Shown piece by piece: positions 15,293-21,812 of a stretch of DNA of 23,191 nt. Under the pieces are notes generated by a model that was not told the origin of the DNA, did not search any database, and worked only from the letters and a program-made list of their open reading frames with translations. Position 1 is the first letter of the stretch. The number at the start of each line of letters is the position of its first letter. Origin of the DNA: Solirubrobacterales bacterium (GTDB taxonomy: Bacteria; Actinomycetota; Thermoleophilia; Solirubrobacterales; Solirubrobacteraceae); assembly GCA_003134675.1 (NCBI GenBank), contig PLBZ01000090.1, forward strand, positions 1 to 23,191, read 5' to 3'. The position numbers and the translations under genes are program-made.

Positions 15293-16252
15293 ATGCCTGT
15301 CGCCCTGAGCACGCCCGTGGAGAGCAGGTGGGAGGCGCTTGGCACGAGCGCGGTCCTGCTGGTAACCGATCCCAACGCTCTGGGGCGGGCACGAGCGATC
15401 GTCAAGCGAGAGTTGGAGGAGATCGATCGCGCGTGCAGCCGCTTTCGATCGGACTCGGACTTGCAGCGTGTGAATGCTGGCGCGGGGCGATTCATACCGG
15501 TCGGCCAGTTGCTGATCGAAGCGGTGCAGGTCGCGCTGCGCGCCGCTGAGCTGACCAACGGGAACGTCGACCCGACGGTCGGCGACGCCTTGGTGCTCGC
15601 TGGCTATGACCGCGACTGGCGGCTGTTGGAAAAGCCAGCCGATGAACCTGAGCAAGCTGAAAGCCCGACCATACAAGCGCACGTCACGCCCGGATGGCAG
15701 GCGGTCGAGATCGACCGGGAGCACGCCGCAATACGCATCCCAACCGGCGTGCGCCTGGATCTGGGCGCCACCGCGAAGGCGTGGGTGGCGGATCGTGCCG
15801 CAAGCGCGGTGCACGAGGCGACCGGTGCGGGCAGCCTGGTCAGCCTGGGCGGCGACATCGCCACTGCCGGCGCCGCTCCCGAGGGTGGCTGGCGGATTTA
15901 TGTCACTGACGACCACCGCAGCGCTCCGGGTGGGCAGGGACAGACGATTTCGATCGTCTCGGGTGGTATCGCCACTTCCAGCACGTCAGTGCGGCGCTGG
16001 AGTCACAAAGGTCAGACGAGGCATCACATCATCGATCCCATGACGGGTACGTCCGTCATCCGGACTTGGCGCACCGTGAGCGTCGCGGCGGGGACGTGCC
16101 TGGACGCGAACATCGCCAGCACCGCGGCGCTCATCCGTGCGGGCTGCGCTCCGGCGTGGCTCGAGCAACTCGGCTTGCCCGCACGCCTGGTGAGCACCGA
16201 CGGCGCCGTGCGCCTGGTGAGTGGCTGGCCCGCACAGAGTGGGTCGCTATGA
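15293..16252 (+). CDS. apbE: FAD:protein FMN transferase (ApbE)
   Basis: ApbE attaches FMN from FAD covalently to a Thr or Ser of partner flavoproteins, in an Mg-dependent reaction. The 319-residue protein has the N-terminal WEALGTSAVL (FAD pocket), EEIDRACSRFRSDSDLQRVN (about 42-61), DLGATAKAWVADR (the FAD-binding core), SLGGDIATAG, and RHHIIDPMTGT with the conserved Asp before PxTG. No lipobox signal peptide is seen, so it is probably cytoplasmic or relies on the membrane partners. No protein in the window carries an obvious FMN_bind domain or the target motif (Ser-Gly-Ala-Thr), so the substrate is encoded elsewhere. It ends in an ATGA overlap with a 25-aa ORF. Confidence 0.92.
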   Translation: MPVALSTPVESRWEALGTSAVLLVTDPNALGRARAIVKRELEEIDRACSRFRSDSDLQRVNAGAGRFIPVGQLLIEAVQVALRAAELTNGNVDPTVGDALVLAGYDRDWRLLEKPADEPEQAESPTIQAHVTPGWQAVEIDREHAAIRIPTGVRLDLGATAKAWVADRAASAVHEATGAGSLVSLGGDIATAGAAPEGGWRIYVTDDHRSAPGGQGQTISIVSGGIATSSTSVRRWSHKGQTRHHIIDPMTGTSVIRTWRTVSVAAGTCLDANIASTAALIRAGCAPAWLEQLGLPARLVSTDGAVRLVSGWPAQSGSL

Positions 16253-16326
16253 CACTGATCGGCGCCGTTGGTCCCAGCGCATACTGGTATCTCACGCGCT
16301 CCACAGTGGGGTCGTCTGAGAAATGA
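16249..16326 (+). pseudogene. 25-aa ORF resembling the N-terminus of a ferric-reductase-like membrane protein
   Basis: A tiny frame whose ATG overlaps the apbE stop (ATGA) and whose stop overlaps the NuoF-like start (ATGA). Its core, VGPSAYWYLTRST, matches my recollection of how actinobacterial ferric-reductase-like transmembrane proteins begin (PSxxWYLTRGTG, followed by VALVLLT). Such genes often accompany apbE and NuoF-like genes. Here the hydrophobic helices are gone and the frame ends VGSSEK. It is either a remnant after an internal deletion or a functional microprotein kept for translational coupling. The frame and overlaps are seen directly; the homology is from memory. Confidence 0.5.
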
Positions 16327-17642
16327 GCCTGCAAGCCGATCCTGCCAGCCTGCCACGGCTACTCACGGGCATCCCCGTCCACGGCGCCATGGACCTCAAG
16401 GAGCATGTGGCGATTCACGGCGAGGCACCCTTCGCTAAGCGCCGTGAGCGACGGGGAGCAGGCACGCTGATCGACCTCGTCGAGCAGGCTGGTCTGCTCG
16501 GCCGCGGGGGCGCCGCATTCCCTGCGGCGGCGAAGATGCGGGCGGTCGTCGGTGCCGGCCGATCTCGGATCGGCGTACGACCGATCGTGCTTGCCAACGC
16601 GGCCGAGGGGGAGCCCGCGAGCCTCAAGGACCGCGTGCTCCTGGAGGGCCTGCCTCATCTGGTGCTCGACGGGGGAGTCCTGGCCGCACGGGCCGTTGGA
16701 GCCGACGAGCTGATCCTCTGCATCGATGAGTCGGCCGGGCCGGCCCTGCAGAGCGCGACCAGCGCGATCAGAGAGCGCGAGCGGACCGGTGGCGACGCTC
16801 TGAAGGTCAGTATCCAGCCCGTTCCCGTGGGATACGTCTCGGGCCAGGAGTCGGCGCTCGTGAACCTCTGCAGCGGCGGGCCGGCAAAGCCGACGCTCAC
16901 CCCGCCGATGCCATTCCAGCGAGGAGTCCGTCGGCGCCCGACATTGATCAACAATGCCGAGACGCTCGCCCACCTCGCGCTGATTGCTCGCTACGGGCCA
17001 CAGTGGTTCCGCCAACTCGGCACGCAGGCGCATCCCGGTTCGACGCTGCTCACGCTCTCCGGCGCCGTCACCCACCCCGGCGTGTACGAGATCGAGTATG
17101 GTGCGCCACTCGCGTCGCTGATCGAGGCCGCCGGCGGCACGAGCACTCCAATTCGCGCTGCTCTGCTCGGCGGCTACGCGGGCACCTGGTTCGACGGTGC
17201 AGCGATCTCCACGCTCGCGCTGTCCAACGATCACCTGGCTCCTCACGACGCATCGCTCGGCGCGGGGATCGCCGTGCTTCTTTCCCAGGAGACATGTCCG
17301 GTGGCCGAGACCTCACGTGTCACACGTTGGCTGGCGGGACAGAGCGCCGGTCAATGCGGGCCCTGCGTGCACGGTCTGGGGGCGATAGCCGGTGCGATCG
17401 AGGAGTTCGCCGCCGGCACTGCGTCGGCCGAGACGGGACAGCGCACCGTCCGCTGGGCTTCGCAGGTCAAGGGACGCGGCGCCTGTCGTCACCCGGATGG
17501 AGTCGTAGGCTTCGTCACGAGTGCCTTGGATGTATTCGCCGAGGAGTTCGCCGACCACGCCCGGCATGGGCCATGCGATGCGTGCTCGCGGGCGCGCGAA
17601 CTGCCTTTGCCGATGCCAATCGAGCTGGCTACGGCCGCGTGA
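16323..17642 (+). CDS. NuoF-like SLBB iron-sulfur flavoprotein
   Basis: Related to the NADH-binding subunit of complex I (NuoF), but in an actinobacterial stand-alone form that likely moves electrons between NAD(P)H, FMN and an Fe-S cluster. The 439-residue protein has the nucleotide loop GRGGAAFPAAAKMRAV (60-75), the FMN-type motif NAAEGEPASLKDR (92-104), a conserved YVSGQESALVN (171-181), LINNAETLAHLA (208-219) and an SLBB domain (about 240-285, HPGVYEIEYG). The Fe-S region has Cys345 and Cys348 (GQCGPC) and Cys388 (GRGACRHPDG). The first ligand of NuoF (ESCGxC) is Ala342 here. A C-terminal CDAC (418-421) adds two more cysteines. No NuoE or other complex I gene is nearby. Confidence 0.88.
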   Translation: MSLQADPASLPRLLTGIPVHGAMDLKEHVAIHGEAPFAKRRERRGAGTLIDLVEQAGLLGRGGAAFPAAAKMRAVVGAGRSRIGVRPIVLANAAEGEPASLKDRVLLEGLPHLVLDGGVLAARAVGADELILCIDESAGPALQSATSAIRERERTGGDALKVSIQPVPVGYVSGQESALVNLCSGGPAKPTLTPPMPFQRGVRRRPTLINNAETLAHLALIARYGPQWFRQLGTQAHPGSTLLTLSGAVTHPGVYEIEYGAPLASLIEAAGGTSTPIRAALLGGYAGTWFDGAAISTLALSNDHLAPHDASLGAGIAVLLSQETCPVAETSRVTRWLAGQSAGQCGPCVHGLGAIAGAIEEFAAGTASAETGQRTVRWASQVKGRGACRHPDGVVGFVTSALDVFAEEFADHARHGPCDACSRARELPLPMPIELATAA

Positions 17643-17646
17643 GAGA

Positions 17647-17805
17647 ATGAGCGTGCGCCTGAAGGTGAATCCGATCGTGCTGGCGGTGGGTATTACGCGC
17701 GGCTGGTCTTCTGCGCTGGCCGGTGTGGGCGCCGCTGTCGCTGTACTGACGGCTGTGGTCGAAGCGCCAGGCGAGGACGTCGAGCGCTTAAGCGTAAACG
17801 CATGA
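17647..17805 (+). CDS. 52-aa ORF with a ferredoxin-like N-terminus but no cysteines
   Basis: Starts 4 nt after the NuoF-like stop, and its own stop overlaps the next ATG (ATGA), so it is an in-frame link in the operon. The first residues, VRLKVNPI, match the start I recall for the small ferredoxin often found after this NuoF-like gene (RLKVNPIxCDGHGxC). After Ile the sequence changes to GITRGWSSALAGVGAAVAVL, a weak hydrophobic helix, and then an acidic tail. There is no cysteine, so it cannot bind an Fe-S cluster. It may be a chimeric remnant left by a deletion, or a new small membrane peptide. The other two frames give no ferredoxin either. Confidence 0.45.
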   Translation: MSVRLKVNPIVLAVGITRGWSSALAGVGAAVAVLTAVVEAPGEDVERLSVNA

Positions 17806-17996
17806 CAGCGCTACGGGCATTTCCGCAGGCGGTCTGGGAGTTCATTGTCGGCGATGACTGGCGCACTGCACTGGGTGTGGTACTCGCGCTGGCGATCACC
17901 GCCCTAATCGCCACAACGAGCGTTGCGGCATGGTGGGTGATGCCGATCGCGGTGCTCGGCCTGCTCGGCCTCTCGCTCTGGCGCGCCTCCCGCTGA
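17802..17996 (+). CDS. Small two-helix membrane protein
   Basis: 64 residues: a soluble start (MTALRAFPQAVWEFIVGDDW) followed by two hydrophobic segments (about 22-39, TALGVVLALAITALIATT, and 43-59, AWWVMPIAVLGLLGLSL) and a basic end. The GDDWR segment followed by helices is a pattern I recall in actinobacterial operons of this type; function is unknown. The start overlaps the stop of the 52-aa ORF, which makes it the last coupled gene of the operon. It ends 5 nt from the convergent ftsH stop. Confidence 0.7.
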   Translation: MTALRAFPQAVWEFIVGDDWRTALGVVLALAITALIATTSVAAWWVMPIAVLGLLGLSLWRASR

Positions 17997-18001
17997 ATGG
18001 A

Positions 18002-20029
18002 TCAGGAGATCACGGCTGGCTCTTCGCGACGCGCGGGCACACCCGCTGCCGTGTACGCGTCGAGTTCGTCCAGCGTCTCGGTCTTCAGTAGCGCCTGCGC
18101 GAGGCTCTCCAGCTGATCGCGGTGGTCGCCGAGCAGGTGTGTGACCTGCTGATGGGCGAGGTCGATCAGCCGCCTGACCTCCTCGTCGATGAGGCGCTGG
18201 GTGGACTCTGAGGTCGCGCTCACACCGGGTAGGAACGGTCCCTCGCCGTCGGCGGGGAGCACGGCGATCGGGCCGACCGCCTCGCTCATCCCCCAGCGCC
18301 CAACCATCTGCCGGGCGATCTGGGTGAGCTGCTGAATGTCAGACTCGGCACCGGTCGTGATCGTGCCGTAGACGATCTCCTCGGCGACCCGACCGCCGAG
18401 GGCAACGCGAATCTTCGCCTCGAGATCTTCACGGGAGTAGGAGACACGGTCTGAGTCCGGAGTGGAGAGGGTCACGCCGAGTGCCATCCCGCGAGGGATG
18501 ATCGAGACCTTGCGTACCGGATCTGCGCCGGGTGTGAGCATGCCCACGAGGGCGTGCCCGGACTCGTGATAGGCGGTTCGCTCGCGGTCGGCGGCAGAGA
18601 GCAGGATGCCGCGTGGTGAGCCGAGCATGATCTTCTCCAGCGAGTCGGTGAAGTCGCTCATCCGTACCTTCTCGTGGCCGCGGCGCGCCGCGAGCAACGC
18701 GGCCTCGTTGGCGAGGTTGGCGAGGTCCGCCCCGACCATGCCGGGGGTGCTGGAGGCGATCGCCTGCAGGTCGGCGTCGTCGTCTAGGGGTATCGAGCGG
18801 GTGTGGACCTCGAGGATTTCGACACGCCCCTTGCGGTCGGGGGCTTGCACGGTCACCCGCCGGTCAAAGCGTCCGGCACGCAGGAGTGCAGGGTCTAGGA
18901 CGTCGGGGCGATTGGTTGCCGCGAGCACGATCACGGCCTGGGAGGACTCGAACCCGTCGATCTCGGTGAGGATCTGGTCGAGCGTCTGCTCGCGCTCGTC
19001 GTTGGCGCCGGTGACCGACACCGAGCCTTGGCGCGAGCGCCCGATCGCGTCGAGCTCGTCGATGAAAATGATCGCCGGCGCTGCCTCCTTGGCCTTGGCG
19101 AACAGATCCCTGACGCGCGATGCGCCGACGCCCACGATCGCCTCGATGAACTCCGAGGCTGAGATCGAGAAGAAGGCAGCGTGCGCCTCGCCAGCGACGG
19201 CGCGGGCGAGCAGTGTCTTACCCGTACCCGGTGCTCCGGAGAGCAGCACACCGTGGGGCATGCGCCCGCCGAGGCTCCCGTAGCGGTCGGGATTTCGCAG
19301 GAAGTCGACGATCTCTGAGAGCTCGGACTTGGCCTCGTCGATCCCCGCGACGTCGGCGAAGGTGACGCGGATCTTTTCTGGGTCCACGCGGCGCGCCTGG
19401 GAGCGCCCGAAGTTGCCCAGCGCGCCCATGCCGCTGGCGCCCTTCGCGGCGCGGCGGGCGATCAGCACGAACAGGCCGACGATCAGCAACGTCGGGCCGA
19501 AGCCGAGCAGTAGCTCGGTGAGCAGCGATTTGCTTTCGCTCGTCGATTCGGCGTTGATCTTCACTGCCTTTTCCTGCAATAGCGCAGACAGCTGGCTGCC
19601 GTTCCAGAAGCTCGGCACCTGGGTGGCGAACAGCTTGGTGGGCTTTGCTTTCTTATCGGTCGACGGGTAGCGCAGCTTGGTCTTGAACTTGCCCTGGATC
19701 GTGTCTCCCTTGGAGGAGATCGCTGCGACCGAGCCTTCCTTGACCTGTTCTAAGAAGTACGGGCTAAACGGAACGGTTACCCGCTGTTCACCTGAGGAGG
19801 GCTGGAAGAGCAGCAAGGACAGCCAGTTCAGCGCGATCAGGATCAGTACGAACCACAGAAAGCCGGGTCTGCGGTGTGCCGCAGGACCCTTCGGCGTCTG
19901 CTCGGGCATGCCACGCCCGTCGGGCGCGGGGGAGACCTGCCAGCCCCGCTTGTCGCGTGGCATCGGCGGGTGCGCATCCGCCCGGCTCGCGCTCAGGTGA
20001 TTGGGCTCGTTTGGCGATGTATCGGGCAC
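18002..20029 (-). CDS. ftsH: ATP-dependent zinc metalloprotease FtsH
   Basis: Membrane-anchored AAA+ protease that extracts and degrades membrane and soluble proteins as a hexamer. The 675-residue protein has a long hydrophilic N-terminal tail (1-54), TM1 (about 57-75), an extracytoplasmic domain (80-165), TM2 (about 178-192), the AAA+ domain with Walker A GAPGTGKT (265-272), Walker [10 protein letters not shown] (320-328) and the Arg finger region RAGRFDRR (384-391), and the protease domain with zinc site HESGH (488-492) and Asp564. The pore loop reads [11 protein letters not shown], where most FtsH proteins have EFVEMFVGVGA, so the substrate-gripping Phe is Ile298. The GTG start at 20029 follows a purine-rich GAGAAGG. 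TATGTT at 20095-20100 (minus strand) is a possible -10. Confidence 0.96.
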   Translation of the reverse strand: MPDTSPNEPNHLSASRADAHPPMPRDKRGWQVSPAPDGRGMPEQTPKGPAAHRRPGFLWFVLILIALNWLSLLLFQPSSGEQRVTVPFSPYFLEQVKEGSVAAISSKGDTIQGKFKTKLRYPSTDKKAKPTKLFATQVPSFWNGSQLSALLQEKAVKINAESTSESKSLLTELLLGFGPTLLIVGLFVLIARRAAKGASGMGALGNFGRSQARRVDPEKIRVTFADVAGIDEAKSELSEIVDFLRNPDRYGSLGGRMPHGVLLSGAPGTGKTLLARAVAGEAHAAFFSISASEFIEAIVGVGASRVRDLFAKAKEAAPAIIFIDELDAIGRSRQGSVSVTGANDEREQTLDQILTEIDGFESSQAVIVLAATNRPDVLDPALLRAGRFDRRVTVQAPDRKGRVEILEVHTRSIPLDDDADLQAIASSTPGMVGADLANLANEAALLAARRGHEKVRMSDFTDSLEKIMLGSPRGILLSAADRERTAYHESGHALVGMLTPGADPVRKVSIIPRGMALGVTLSTPDSDRVSYSREDLEAKIRVALGGRVAEEIVYGTITTGAESDIQQLTQIARQMVGRWGMSEAVGPIAVLPADGEGPFLPGVSATSESTQRLIDEEVRRLIDLAHQQVTHLLGDHRDQLESLAQALLKTETLDELDAYTAAGVPARREEPAVIS

Positions 20030-20146
20030 CCGGCCGCCTTCTCGTTCACGGGGTGGGGAAGGGTGAACGTCTCGGCAAACATGACTGGACGATCAACATA
20101 GCGGTTGCGTTGCACAGAGACCCCGCCTGCCGGCACCCGGCGAGGC

Positions 20147-20152
20147 TAGACT
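20147..20152 (+). promoter_or_regulatory. -10-like box TAGACT before the tRNA
   Basis: TAGACT is followed by 10 nt and then the first base of the tRNA. A -35 at the normal distance is not evident. Confidence 0.45.
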
Positions 20153-20162
20153 GCGCTACCCC

Positions 20163-20236
20163 GCCGGAGTAGCTCAGCTGGTTAGAGCAGCGGAATCATA
20201 ATCCGCGTGTCGGGGGTTCGAGTCCCTCCTCCGGCA
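20163..20236 (+). tRNA. tRNA with CAU anticodon (probably elongator tRNA-Met)
   Basis: A 74-nt cloverleaf. The acceptor stem GCCGGAG pairs with CTCCGGC, the D stem is GCTC/GAGC, and the anticodon stem GCGGA/TCCGC encloses ATCATAA with CAT. The T arm is GGGGG-TTCGAGT-CCCTC with one G-U pair, and A73 is the discriminator. CCA is not encoded. The G1-C72 pair rules out initiator tRNA. An Ile2 tRNA (lysidine-modified CAU) is not fully excluded, but the body resembles elongator Met. It is divergent from ftsH and followed by a minus-strand toxin-antitoxin pair. Confidence 0.95.
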
Positions 20237-20286
20237 TCGCTCAAAACCCTGGCGAAACGATATTTAGCCGCTAGCAGCACCTGTGA

Positions 20287-20667
20287 TCAGACGACGTGCA
20301 CTGCGAGGTCACGGCCGATCGCGGCGGCGATGCGACGCAGATCATCAGGATCGCTGGTCACGACCAGATCTCCCCGGTCAAGCGCGGTGACCACGACCGC
20401 GGCGTCAACCAGATCACGCCCATCACTTGCCGCAAGGGCCGCGCCGGCAGAGCGCGCCTGCTGCTCGGTGAACGGCTCGATGCGACACCCGCGCACGAGT
20501 CGCGACAGCCGCGCCTGGGGCCCGCCTCGCCAAGCTTGGCCCAACACAACCGTCGGGAGCGTCGGATACATCCCACGTTCGAGCAGACGCCTGTGCAGTC
20601 GCCACACGGATTTCGAATCGCGTTCGGCCGCGATCAACGCGCCCGCATCGTAGGTGACGCCACTCAC
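20287..20667 (-). CDS. PIN-domain toxin (VapC-like)
   Basis: Probable RNA-cleaving toxin of a type II toxin-antitoxin pair. The 126-residue PIN fold has Asp7 (VTYDAGALIAAER), Asp88 (GRDLVDAAVVVTA, with Asp85 next to it) and Asp106 (LVVTSDPDDLRRI). The mid-protein acidic residue common in VapC falls at VLGQAWR, where Gln44 stands instead. I recall actinobacterial PIN proteins with the same Gln, so it need not be inactive. Its start overlaps the antitoxin stop by 4 nt (ATGA), the usual antitoxin-first layout. Target RNA is unknown. Confidence 0.85.
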   Translation of the reverse strand: MSGVTYDAGALIAAERDSKSVWRLHRRLLERGMYPTLPTVVLGQAWRGGPQARLSRLVRGCRIEPFTEQQARSAGAALAASDGRDLVDAAVVVTALDRGDLVVTSDPDDLRRIAAAIGRDLAVHVV

Positions 20668-20939
20668 GCGGCGCGACGGGGCTCGCGCTTACGGCCAATC
20701 CCCGCGGCGTCGAGCACCGCGTCGGCCTTGGCTAGCTCCTCCGCCGAGATCGGCCCATGTTCGGCTTCCCACTCCGCGACCCCGGCCAGACCGTCCTGGA
20801 GACGAACCTCAGTCTCCAAAGCGCTCACGGACGCCTCGTTCAACCAGGCCGACAGGCTCATACCCCGGCGTTTGGCGGCCTGCTTGGCGGCATCCGCGAC
20901 CGACTCTTCCAAGGCGACGGAGAGCTTGCGAACGGGCAT
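20664..20939 (-). CDS. Ribbon-helix-helix antitoxin (VapB-like)
   Basis: 91-residue partner of the downstream PIN toxin. The N-terminal KLSVALEESVADAAKQAA, followed by KRRGMSLSAWLNEA, fits a ribbon-helix-helix DNA-binding fold. The acidic C-terminal half (EWEAEHGPISAEELAKADAV) would wrap the toxin. The frame is open 43 codons further upstream, but the ATG at 20939 is chosen because the family match begins there and a TACTAT box lies 6 nt before it. Such antitoxins normally repress their own promoter, so the operator should overlap this box. Confidence 0.82.
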   Translation of the reverse strand: MPVRKLSVALEESVADAAKQAAKRRGMSLSAWLNEASVSALETEVRLQDGLAGVAEWEAEHGPISAEELAKADAVLDAAGIGRKREPRRAA

Positions 20940-20945
20940 ACCAAA

Positions 20946-20951
20946 ATAGTA
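20946..20951 (-). promoter_or_regulatory. -10-like box TACTAT (minus strand), leaderless start of the toxin-antitoxin operon
   Basis: On the minus strand TACTAT is followed by 6 nt and then the antitoxin ATG. It is the closest match to TATAAT among the boxes in this window. Confidence 0.5.
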
Positions 20952-21018
20952 GCACCTGAGTCGTACCGTACTCGTCTTCGCTGGCCCATGGCCCAAAGAG
21001 CTCCTCACGCACGTCTTG

Positions 21019-21052
21019 GGCCGCTGCCCCGACTGCTCCTGAGGCAGCGGCC
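21019..21052 (-). terminator. Perfect 10-bp GC-rich stem downstream of the 54-aa ORF
   Basis: GGCCGCTGCC (21019-21028) and GGCAGCGGCC (21043-21052) pair without mismatch around a 14-nt loop. It begins 12 nt after the stop of the minus-strand ORF at 21065-21229. No T-tract follows, so it may be an actinobacterial-type intrinsic terminator or an mRNA-stabilising stem. The remaining bases from 20952 to 21018 show no gene. Confidence 0.5.
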
Positions 21053-21064
21053 TTGATGCGCTCG

Positions 21065-21229
21065 TCACCGAGGTTTGGACTTCTTCTCGCGTCGGGCTTG
21101 TGCGTCGTGCTTGAGCTGGGCTTGCTTTCCGGCTATCTCAGCGGTGCGTTCGGCTTGTCGCTCCTGGGCCATGCTGCGTGATTTGGCGGCGTTGGCGATG
21201 TGGTCCTTGCGCGTTTGTTGTTGATCCAT
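21065..21229 (-). CDS. 54-aa highly charged helical protein
   Basis: Not a family I recognise. The ATG at 21229 is preceded by a perfect AGGAGG (21234-21239) 4 nt away, which is the main support for it being real. The product is almost all helix-formers and charge: MDQQQTRKDHIANAAKSRSM, a middle AQERQAERTAEIAGKQAQLK, and a tail ARREKKSKPR. It contains no cysteine, no membrane segment and little hydrophobic core. It could be a nucleic-acid-binding or coiled-coil peptide. A GC-rich stem follows its stop and a 7-bp hairpin sits directly upstream of its ribosome-binding site. It is divergent from the cupin gene. Confidence 0.62.
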   Translation of the reverse strand: MDQQQTRKDHIANAAKSRSMAQERQAERTAEIAGKQAQLKHDAQARREKKSKPR

Positions 21230-21239
21230 GCAGCCTCCT

Positions 21240-21260
21240 CGTAGAGACAGTCACTCTACG
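21240..21260 (-). promoter_or_regulatory. 7-bp inverted repeat adjoining the ribosome-binding site of the 54-aa ORF
   Basis: CGTAGAG and CTCTACG form a perfect stem with a 7-nt loop. On the minus strand the 3' arm runs directly into AGGAGG. The 5' arm also holds TAGAGT (21253-21258), a possible -10 box. It could be an operator over the promoter or, if transcribed, a translation-controlling hairpin. Confidence 0.45.
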
Positions 21261-21308
21261 CCCATTCACAACGCCCACACGGCCAGAAGTTTCTGCCTGA
21301 ACCGCGAC

Positions 21309-21314
21309 TACGCT
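21309..21314 (+). promoter_or_regulatory. -10-like box TACGCT, leaderless start
   Basis: TACGCT is followed by 7 nt and then the GTG at 21322. Hexamer and spacing are identical to those before the SEDS gene at 3911. Confidence 0.55.
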
Positions 21315-21321
21315 TTGCCTC

Positions 21322-21804
21322 GTGCCGAACATCAACGATCCCAGCTTCGATGAGCCGCGCGAGCATCCTGGATTTCAGTGCGTGCGCGCTCGGCTTAGCC
21401 GCCAGGCAGGGAGCGAGCGGCTGGGATTGAGCCTGTGGGAGGTGCCGCCCGGCGAAGCCGCTTATCCATACCACCACCATCTCGGCGAGGAGGAGCTCAT
21501 CCTCGTGCTGGAGGGTAGCCCCAGCCTGCGCACGCCGGAGGGCTGGCGCGAGTTGCAGGAGGGTGAGGTCGTCGCGTTCCTGCGCGGCGAGGGCGGTGGG
21601 CACCAACTCGTGAACCGGACCCAGGAGACCGTGCGCTTCTTGGCGTTCAGCACGAGCGGCGAGCCGGACATCGTGATCTATCCCGACTCGGGCAAGGTCG
21701 CGGCCTGTGAGCGGCTGCCGGAGGGCGGTGGACTGCGCACGATGTTCCGCTTCACCGACGCGGTCGACTACCACGAGGGCGAGCAACCACCCGACCAAGA
21801 GTAG
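21322..21804 (+). CDS. Cupin-domain protein
   Basis: 160 residues with a single cupin barrel; substrate unknown. The metal-site motif 1 is YHHHLGEEELILVLEGSPSL (about 50-69; three His and the Glu). Motif 2 is GEVVAFLRGEGGGHQLVNRT (about 80-99), with the final His. The C-terminal part (EPDIVIYPDSGKVAACERLP) is shared by many bacterial cupins of unknown role that bind small sugars or acids. The GTG start follows a TACGCT box by 7 nt. It ends just before the glutamate formiminotransferase region, so the two could be co-transcribed. Confidence 0.9.
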   Translation: MPNINDPSFDEPREHPGFQCVRARLSRQAGSERLGLSLWEVPPGEAAYPYHHHLGEEELILVLEGSPSLRTPEGWRELQEGEVVAFLRGEGGGHQLVNRTQETVRFLAFSTSGEPDIVIYPDSGKVAACERLPEGGGLRTMFRFTDAVDYHEGEQPPDQE

Positions 21805-21812
21805 GTCCTGCC

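Noticed and set aside
17068..17650. Alternative frames within the NuoF-like gene
   Set aside because: Arg/Ala-rich shadow frames with no motif; the NuoF-like frame carries all conserved elements.
20940..21068. 43-codon N-terminal extension of the antitoxin
   Set aside because: The ribbon-helix-helix homology begins at ATG 20939, directly behind a TACTAT box. The extension overlaps a GC-rich stem and has low-complexity sequence.
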